From contig NZ_PYWN01000062.1 of NCBI RefSeq assembly GCF_003049505.1, positions 1 to 48,639 of the forward strand: 48,639 bases of DNA, read 5' to 3'. Below are positions 43,137-48,639 of the stretch, piece by piece (the first letter of the stretch is position 1; each line of letters begins with the position of its first letter). The notes below the pieces were generated by a model. That model was not told the DNA's origin. It did no database searches and saw only the letters and a program-made list of their open reading frames with translations. Source of the stretch: Metasolibacillus meyeri. Its GTDB lineage: Bacteria > Bacillota > Bacilli > Bacillales_A > Planococcaceae. Made by a program: the position numbers and the translations under genes.

Positions 43137-44012
43137 TTACTCGGATTTTTCCATACGAGTAGCCCGCTCCTGTAATACACCTTTTCTAGCGTAGCCATAT
43201 TTTTCATATAAATCCTCGGTAGCATGTAGCTCCTTATCTAAATCTTGTTGAATAGCTGTGTAGCGTACATTTGTCGTTGTGACCGAAAAACCTACCTGTT
43301 GTGATACATATGAAAATAAGCGCTCAATCGTTTTTACCGTAATTGGCTCCCCCTGCTTATTGCCTAAGCCTAACCATATATCATCTACCTCTTGCGCAAC
43401 TGTAAACTGTTTCATGGTTTCCTCTTTATAAAATTGCAGCACATCTAATAAAGCTTGTGGCAATGGCAAATCACGATAGCTACGCTTACTTAAAATGCGA
43501 ATAACATCTTGATGCACATGCGACCATTTCATGCGTACGACTTCACTCGATTTAATGCCTAGCTCTGCAATCACACGCATAATCGTATAATTACGCAATG
43601 CCATCCACCTAATATCTTGTTCCTCTGCTGCTTCGTAGGAAATGAGCCAAATATGCAAAGCTTGACGCATTTGCCCTATGGATAATGTTTTCAGCTCATT
43701 TTTTTCAATGGCGATTGGGCTAAATAAATCATCTGGCAATAATGGAATGACTTCACGTGCTTGTAAAAAATGAATAAAGCTTTTTAAGCTTGCGAGTTTT
43801 CGATTGACACTTTGAATAGAACTGTAATGCTGCTGCAGCCATTCCTTATATGCTTGAATAGTTTCGACCATCAACATTTCACAATTTTGCTCCTTCATAA
43901 ATTTCACGAACTGCGCACTATCTAAGCTGTATTGTTTCACCGTATAATTAGATTTCGACTGACTGACTAAAAATGCTTTAAAACGCGCAACATAAATCGA
44001 ATAATCTGTCAT
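43137..44012 (-). CDS. Tyrosine-recombinase-like protein lacking catalytic residues
   Basis: The 291-residue protein has a phage-integrase N-terminal SAM-like domain (YVARFKAFLVSQSKSNYTVK; NRKLASLKSFIHFL) and a catalytic-fold domain from about 125 onward. The expected Arg in LGIRxSEL is Lys (ELGIKSSEVVRM), the HxLRHT box reads TTTNVRYTAI, and the C-terminal His/Tyr box (GHxxxxTTxIYTH) is replaced by YEKYGYARKGVLQERA with no clear nucleophile context. It is full length and has AAGGAG before the ATG at 44012, so it is probably expressed and used as a DNA-binding protein. An intact recombinase is 9 kb away at 33324. Confidence 0.7.
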   Translation of the reverse strand: MTDYSIYVARFKAFLVSQSKSNYTVKQYSLDSAQFVKFMKEQNCEMLMVETIQAYKEWLQQHYSSIQSVNRKLASLKSFIHFLQAREVIPLLPDDLFSPIAIEKNELKTLSIGQMRQALHIWLISYEAAEEQDIRWMALRNYTIMRVIAELGIKSSEVVRMKWSHVHQDVIRILSKRSYRDLPLPQALLDVLQFYKEETMKQFTVAQEVDDIWLGLGNKQGEPITVKTIERLFSYVSQQVGFSVTTTNVRYTAIQQDLDKELHATEDLYEKYGYARKGVLQERATRMEKSE

Positions 44013-44082
44013 CAGAAGCACTCCTTATAGATTTGGCGTAAAATAGCTATTATTTCCTAAAAAACTTGTGGCGTGTTATTTA

Positions 44083-44111
44083 TTGTTTTCTAAATCACAG
44101 TGTCGTATAAT
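44083..44111 (+). promoter_or_regulatory. Candidate promoter in the 44013-44319 gap
   Basis: TTGTTT, 17 bases, TATAAT on the plus strand, about 210 bases upstream of the crotonase-family gene. The -10 is perfect, the -35 weak. Nothing else is seen in the 307-base gap. Confidence 0.4.
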
Positions 44112-44319
44112 ATGTTTTTTTATTAATCACAAGAAAGAGAATGTTTGTTCTTATTATAATTGAAGAGACGGCTTTGTTCAACCGCGCATATGCTACGTTA
44201 TTCGCAAAACCTTTGTTCAATATAACATGCATTCGTTCTTTTATGTCTTATTTCGCACTTTCACATGATTTTAAGCTATACTTTCATTAATTCGATCTAC
44301 AGAAACGGAGGGCTTCCTT

Positions 44320-45117
44320 GTGCAAATACAAACGGTGCGCTTACATGACGAAGATGCAAAGATCATTTATCAGGAAACAGCGGGCTTAGCCATTATTACG
44401 ATTCATCGCCCACAAGCGAAAAATGCATTGACAGCCAAAATGTGGCGAGAGCTCGCATCCCTTGCCTCACAATCCTTGCAAAATCCTAAAAACAAAGTGC
44501 TTATATTGCGTGGCGCTGGTGAAAACTTTTCAGCAGGCTCTGATATTAAAGAATTCCATGCGATGTCGCTCGAACAAGCAGAGCAAGCATTTATCGAAAT
44601 GGAACGAACAATTTCTACCGTTGAAAACTTGCCTTTACCAGTAATTGGTGTCATTAATGGCCCTGCAATGGGTGCTGGCTTGGAATTAGCGCTGGCTTGC
44701 GATATTCGCATCGGCTCAGATAAAGCAAAAATGGGGATTCCCGTTGGCAAGTTAGGCATTACGTTGAACAATCGCTTCGCTAAACGCCTTGTTGACTTAG
44801 TTGGTCCTTCTGCTACAAAGGATTTTGTCTTCACAGGACGCATGTATAAAGCAGAGGAAGCATTTCATGCAGGCATGCTCAATTATTTAGTAGCTGAAAA
44901 GGATTTAACAAAGTTTATGATTCGCATGGGAAAGCTTGTTGCAGGCATGTCGCCCGATTCCCTGCTAGCAGTAAAAAAGTCCGTTCAGCAATGCACGGAG
45001 TCTACACCTGCTTTATGGCAAGGTGCTACTCCCTTTGTCTCACAAAATGATTTCGCTGAAGGTGTGCGTGCCTTTGTTGAAAAACGTCAACCACAATTTA
45101 AACGCCCTCAAAGCTAA
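44320..45117 (+). CDS. Enoyl-CoA hydratase/isomerase (crotonase) family protein
   Basis: A 265-residue crotonase-fold protein. The oxyanion-hole segments are present (GAGENFSAGSDIKEFH near 65; NGPAMGAGLELALACDI near 112, Glu retained). The second catalytic Glu position (FGxPE in hydratases) reads MGIPVGKLGIT, so a classical hydratase reaction is doubtful; isomerase, hydrolase or carboxylase chemistry is possible. The start is GTG at 44320 with GGAGGG upstream. It ends in a hairpin shared with the convergent neighbour. Confidence 0.85.
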   Translation: MQIQTVRLHDEDAKIIYQETAGLAIITIHRPQAKNALTAKMWRELASLASQSLQNPKNKVLILRGAGENFSAGSDIKEFHAMSLEQAEQAFIEMERTISTVENLPLPVIGVINGPAMGAGLELALACDIRIGSDKAKMGIPVGKLGITLNNRFAKRLVDLVGPSATKDFVFTGRMYKAEEAFHAGMLNYLVAEKDLTKFMIRMGKLVAGMSPDSLLAVKKSVQQCTESTPALWQGATPFVSQNDFAEGVRAFVEKRQPQFKRPQS

Positions 45118-45135
45118 GAGGGCGTTTTTTTCAAC
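45100..45135. terminator. Terminator overlapping the ends of two convergent genes
   Basis: AACGCCCTC pairs with GAGGGCGTT around AAAGCTAA, followed by TTTTTTTC on the plus strand. The stem contains the crotonase stop codon and the last codons of the convergent P-loop gene (four-base overlap). Confidence 0.82.
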
Positions 45136-45926
45136 CCTTTAACAGCTAAATGAATCCATTCAGGCTGTAATTCAAATGTTTGTTGAAATGCCTCGGTAAT
45201 TTCCTGCTGCAAGCCGCGCAACCCTCCAGCGATATCATCATGAATCGATGCCTGTACAATAACTGTCGCACTAATTTTAGGAATCGTCGCAACATTAAAT
45301 TGAAGCTTTTCCACCTGTGCGACAATTGGATTCCGCTCGATAACATGCAATAAGACATCACGATAAACTTGCTTATGAATCGTCACGGTTTCATGATGAA
45401 AATCCGGCTGAACGATTGTCGTCTCCCCTACCTTGACACGATTGCCTACGAAAATATCTCGCCCTTTTCGCACTAAACGTTTAAAAAAGTTTTGCTCTAC
45501 TTGCTCATATGGTACAGGCATAACATGCTGCCCCTTCGTCTGTCGAATAAAACGAGCAATTTGTATTTCACGTGCAGAGCGAATGTTTTGTACTTGATAA
45601 AAATGAGTGATTGGCCCTAATTCAAGCTGCTCAGCAATTTTTTTCGTCATTTTATCCGATGTACCGATAATTAAAATGGATGAAAGCTCGGCATTTTTTA
45701 TCGCAGCCTGCACTTCCTTGCGATGTATTGCCTCCTCAAAAATTGCCCTTCTAACTGCCGTAATCGTATTCTTTTCGAATTTTGCACTGATCCCAGCCTG
45801 CTTCCTTCCATTAATAATTAATAAGCCATCATCGATGATTCCTTCAATACCTTTCGCATAGGCAAAATGTAAGGCAGATGTACTTTTTCCTGTTCCACTT
45901 GGCCCACTTAAAGAATAAATCTCCAT
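45114..45926 (-). CDS. P-loop ATP-binding protein with C-terminal Asp23-like domain
   Basis: The 270-residue protein starts MEIYSLSGPSGTGKSTSALH with Walker A at residues 8-15, and has IIGTSDKMTKKIAEQL in the middle. The last 60 residues (VATIPKISATVIVQASIHDD; GGLRGLQQEITEAF; PEWIHLAVKGL) look like an Asp23/Gls24 domain, as found in cell-envelope stress proteins. I do not know a named function. It is a single gene convergent with the crotonase gene. A regulatory ATPase tied to envelope maintenance is only a guess. Confidence 0.65.
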   Translation of the reverse strand: MEIYSLSGPSGTGKSTSALHFAYAKGIEGIIDDGLLIINGRKQAGISAKFEKNTITAVRRAIFEEAIHRKEVQAAIKNAELSSILIIGTSDKMTKKIAEQLELGPITHFYQVQNIRSAREIQIARFIRQTKGQHVMPVPYEQVEQNFFKRLVRKGRDIFVGNRVKVGETTIVQPDFHHETVTIHKQVYRDVLLHVIERNPIVAQVEKLQFNVATIPKISATVIVQASIHDDIAGGLRGLQQEITEAFQQTFELQPEWIHLAVKGLKKTPS

Positions 45927-46101
45927 TCGCTCTCTCCCTTCCTTTATAGAGAAATATACACGATTTCAATCAATAGGTCATAGGTTATGTGGAAAAAAGG
46001 GGGTAAACCGTTTATTATAAATATATTGCATTTGTTATTTAGAAAATTACCATTTCTATCGAAAGACACTATCTACTAATCATGAAGAGAGGTAATTTAC
46101 A

Positions 46102-47088
46102 ATGAAAAAAATAAACTTATTTATGAGTACAGCGATTGCGATTGCCGCCGTTAGTACCGTTACAGCACCGCTACAAACAGAAGCAGCAACTAAAAATTTC
46201 AGCGATGTTTCACCGAAAAATGATTATTATCACATTATTAAAGAAATGGTAGCGAAAGAAGTCATTACAGGCTATCCTGATGGAACGTTTAAACCAAATG
46301 AACTAATGACTCGTAAACATGCCGCTGCTTTAATTAGCCGCGCATTCCCAACACTGCCAGCCTATCATAAAGGAATTTCGTTAACAGATGTAAATAAGGA
46401 CAACCCTTATTACAAAGATATTAGACGTGTACTGGAAGCAGATATTATTCAGCACACTAATAACTTTGATTTTAGACCAAATGACATTATAACGCGAGGT
46501 GAAATGGCACGAGCGATTGCGTTAGCATACAAACTATCAAGCAATGAGCAGAAAAGCCCATTAACCGACGTTTCGCCACAGCTCGCTTCCTATGTAGACG
46601 CTTTGTATGCCAACGACATTACGACAGGCTTTGAGGACAAAACATTCCGTGAAGATAAAGGGCTAACGCGCGTACATTTTGCTGTTTTTATGTACAGAGC
46701 AGAACAAGCCATTCAAAATAACAAAGTTGTTACAGCCTACAACGCTAGTAAATTTCATAATATGAAAGAAACCGACATTCAGTATCCCACAAAATATAAA
46801 AATGCTGCAGAAGCAACAGAAGCCTCTAAAAGCTCTGTTGAAACGCTTCTAAGTAAAAGCGATGAAATGACTTCGATTACTTTACAAAATGAAAAGGAAT
46901 ATAATGCTTTTATAGAGTCCGCTCAAATAATGTTGAATAAATCTGCACAGCAACTAGACGACATCATCTATAAAGTTTACAGCACAGGCATAGCTGAAAG
47001 CATACCATCTCAGAACAATCAGCTTTGGGTTTTATGGTACGATTATAGCGAAAAAAAACTATTCAAAGCGATTATCAAAGAAAAATAA
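46102..47088 (+). CDS. Secreted protein with three SLH domains
   Basis: A 328-residue exported protein with a Sec signal peptide (MKKINLFMSTAIAIAAVSTV, cleavage expected after TEA near residue 28). Three SLH domains follow at about 31-75, 92-137 and 152-200 (FSDVSP, GYPDGTFKPNELMTRKHAAA; RPNDIITRGEMARAIA; LTDVSPQ, GFEDKTFREDKGLTRVHFA). They bind secondary cell-wall polymer, so the protein should sit on the surface. The C-terminal 120 residues are Ser/Thr/Lys-rich with no known domain. GAGAGG precedes the ATG. Confidence 0.9.
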   Translation: MKKINLFMSTAIAIAAVSTVTAPLQTEAATKNFSDVSPKNDYYHIIKEMVAKEVITGYPDGTFKPNELMTRKHAAALISRAFPTLPAYHKGISLTDVNKDNPYYKDIRRVLEADIIQHTNNFDFRPNDIITRGEMARAIALAYKLSSNEQKSPLTDVSPQLASYVDALYANDITTGFEDKTFREDKGLTRVHFAVFMYRAEQAIQNNKVVTAYNASKFHNMKETDIQYPTKYKNAAEATEASKSSVETLLSKSDEMTSITLQNEKEYNAFIESAQIMLNKSAQQLDDIIYKVYSTGIAESIPSQNNQLWVLWYDYSEKKLFKAIIKEK

Positions 47089-47256
47089 CATCATTTCCTT
47101 GTGAGTGGCACTTCAAAAAGCCGCTCACTCTCTTTAAATTCTCCGTTATCTTCTCGTTTAGAAGAATATATACTATTTTCCGAATTATCGAAATACAAAA
47201 TGCTAGGTTTATGCTAAAATAGAATGAAGTTTTAACAGGTTAAAGGAGTGTTCTTT

Positions 47257-48426
47257 TTGATTATTGAGCCATCATTAAAAATGTCGCTGTTTACAGAAGC
47301 GATTTTTGGAAAATTGAAAGCATTTGCCGCACAGCAAAAGCAACAAGGAACGGAAATTATCGACTTAAGCTTAGGAAGCCCCGATATTCCTCCCGCCACT
47401 TTGCTGCTTGACCATATGGCACAGCTTGCAGCTAAACCTGAATCCTATCGCTATACATTATCAGGTGTCCAAGCTTTCAATGAGGCTGTTTGTCGCTATT
47501 ATGACAGAGTAAACAATGTCAAGCTCGACGCACAAACAGAAGTTGTACAAACGATGGGCTCTCAGGAAGGATTAGTCCACTTACCAATCGCCTTTTGCAA
47601 TCATGGCGATATCGTCTTAACAACAAACCCTGCCTATGTCGCATACGACGCAGGCATTCATTTAGCAGGTGCAACGCCCTATTATATGCCACTCACAAAG
47701 GAAAATGGTTATTTACCAGACTTAGCAAGCGTCCCAGTCGAAATTGCAGAAAAGGCGAAGCTGCTTATTTTAAATTTACCGGGCAACCCTGTCCCAGCAA
47801 TGCCCTCTACAAAATATTTCGAAGAGGTTGTTGCATTCGCTAAAAAATACAATATCATCGTGTTACATGATGCCGCATATTCTGAGTTTTATTTTAAAGG
47901 TGATGCGCCATTAAGCTTTTTAGCAACAGCTGGTGCTAAGGAAGTAGGAATCGAAATTAATTCCTTATCGAAAAGCTTTAGCCTTGCAGGCACACGCGTT
48001 GCTTATATCGTTGGTAATGCTGAAATCATTCAAATTATCAAGCAATTAAAGTCCAATTTAGATTTCGGTATTTTTGAGCCAATCCAGCTAACTGCGGCAC
48101 TTGCGTTAGACCATGCGGAAGAAATTACAGCTAGCTTACGCACAACCTTTGCGGAGCGCCACCACGTATTAATGAGTGGCTTACAGCAAATTGGCTGGGA
48201 AGTTGCCCCTTCTAATGGTGGGATGTTCGTCTGGGCAAAATATCCATATCATCTGACAAGTGAGGATTTCGCCTTCAAAGCAATTGAACAAGCAGGAGTC
48301 GTTATGGTACCAGGCACTGTATTCGGTACTGCGGGTGAAGGTTATGTACGACTAGCGCTTGTACAAAATACTGAGCGGCTAACGCGTGCAGTTGAAAAAT
48401 TGGGTGCTATCAAATTAAGCGAATAA
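47257..48426 (+). CDS. Class I/II PLP-dependent aminotransferase
   Basis: A 389-residue aminotransferase: IIDLSLGSPDIPPATLLLDH, LTTNPAYVAYDAGIHLAGAT, LLILNLPGNPVPAMPS, VLHDAAYSEFYFKG and the PLP-lysine loop EINSLSKSFSLAGTRVAYIV; the C-terminal Arg is in VRLALVQNTERL. It belongs to the DapL/AlaT/AspC-like group; the substrate is unproved. The start is TTG at 47257 with AAAGGAG eight bases before; an in-frame GTG at 47248 lies within that site. It follows the SLH gene but with a 160-base gap. Confidence 0.88.
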   Translation: MIIEPSLKMSLFTEAIFGKLKAFAAQQKQQGTEIIDLSLGSPDIPPATLLLDHMAQLAAKPESYRYTLSGVQAFNEAVCRYYDRVNNVKLDAQTEVVQTMGSQEGLVHLPIAFCNHGDIVLTTNPAYVAYDAGIHLAGATPYYMPLTKENGYLPDLASVPVEIAEKAKLLILNLPGNPVPAMPSTKYFEEVVAFAKKYNIIVLHDAAYSEFYFKGDAPLSFLATAGAKEVGIEINSLSKSFSLAGTRVAYIVGNAEIIQIIKQLKSNLDFGIFEPIQLTAALALDHAEEITASLRTTFAERHHVLMSGLQQIGWEVAPSNGGMFVWAKYPYHLTSEDFAFKAIEQAGVVMVPGTVFGTAGEGYVRLALVQNTERLTRAVEKLGAIKLSE

Positions 48427-48528
48427 ATTCGTTCGTAAATTTCTAAAACACGCCAGCAATTAATGTTAAGTTCTTGCGATGCTATTGCATGAAATCGGCA
48501 ACGGCACAAATTTTATTATCGATACAAG

Positions 48529-48577
48529 TAACACCTACTCCTATGCTTAAATGCAAGGAATAGGTGTTTTTTATTTT
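48529..48577 (+). terminator. Terminator after aminotransferase gene
   Basis: AACACCTACTCCT pairs with AGGAATAGGTGTT (one mismatch each side) around ATGCTTAAATGCA, with TTTTTTATTTTT after it. Confidence 0.75.
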
Positions 48578-48587
48578 TCTTTAACAT

Positions 48588-48639
48588 CAATTACGCCGAG
48601 GCGTAATTGCGTCGGGATTTTGAATTGTGCTTGCACAAT
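48588..48639. repeat. Dispersed structured repeat, copy 5 (cut by window end)
   Basis: Hairpin 1 AATTACGCC-GA-GGCGTAATT is perfect, followed by CGTCGGGATTTT (start of the long-range stem) and TTGTGC-TT-GCACAA. The remainder lies beyond the window. Confidence 0.6.

Noticed and set aside
44403-44843. 146-residue minus-strand frame opposite the crotonase gene
   Set aside because: It is a shadow of a confident coding region with no ribosome binding site.
48481-48552. Short frame of about 23 residues after the aminotransferase
   Set aside because: It has no ribosome binding site and its end lies inside the terminator hairpin; it could be gene debris but is too short to call.

Overview
The window looks like the chromosome of a low-GC, spore-former-type Firmicute of the Lysinibacillus/Solibacillus group (Planococcaceae/Caryophanaceae). 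This is an inference from protein style: an SLH-domain surface protein, a CbiH60-type cobalamin cluster like that described in Bacillus megaterium, AGGAGG-type ribosome binding sites, T-box and riboswitch leaders, and AT-rich intergenic DNA. No rRNA, tRNA, CRISPR array, complete insertion sequence or prophage was seen.

Region 1 (145-19994, all minus strand) is an anaerobic (early cobalt insertion) cobalamin locus in two blocks, each headed by a cobalamin riboswitch with a terminator hairpin. Block B (aptamer 19838-19994) reads cbiH60-cbiJ-cbiC-cbiD-cbiET-cbiL-cbiF-cbiG-cbiA-sirC-cobA-nitroreductase-cobO-cobQ. Block A (aptamer 5982-6138, starting just after the cobQ stop) reads methyltransferase-btuC-btuD-btuF-CobG/NIR-like-cbiX. 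Together they cover uroporphyrinogen III to precorrin-2, sirohydrochlorin, cobalt chelation, ring contraction, methylations, a,c-amidation, adenosylation and cobyric acid formation, plus corrinoid uptake. The aminopropanol and nucleotide-loop genes (cbiB, cobU, cobS, cobT) are not in the window.

Region 2 (about 20.1-32.6 kb) is a mosaic of small regulator/transporter units: an MDR oxidoreductase with a small membrane protein, a stretch of gene debris (21.5-22.0 kb), a TetR/MFS pair, a VOC protein divergent from a WYL regulator, a YdeI-like protein, an uncharacterised repeat protein, a MocR regulator divergent from a DMT exporter, and a PAS-GGDEF-EAL c-di-GMP protein.

Region 3 (33-44 kb) holds a 51-residue small protein with a near-consensus promoter, an alanine-type T-box operon (MFS exporter plus tyrosine recombinase), a GNAT acetyltransferase, DinB, ArsR/SulP with a perfect 30-bp operator, an MFS/Crp pair, guanidine exporters gdnC/gdnD under a guanidine-I riboswitch, an internally deleted aminoglycoside adenylyltransferase, and a recombinase-like protein lacking catalytic residues.

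Region 4 (44.3-48.6 kb) has a crotonase-family protein convergent with a P-loop/Asp23-like protein, a secreted three-SLH protein and a class I aminotransferase.

The most interesting unexplained structure is a dispersed intergenic repeat present five times (about 5791, 8211, 24203, 32670 and 48588). It has a conserved multi-hairpin architecture in which stems are kept while sequence changes. The four complete copies all lie upstream of minus-strand genes, one of them inside a riboswitch leader and one immediately before the cobO ribosome binding site. A second unexplained element is an exact 21-bp periodic repeat downstream of cbiX.
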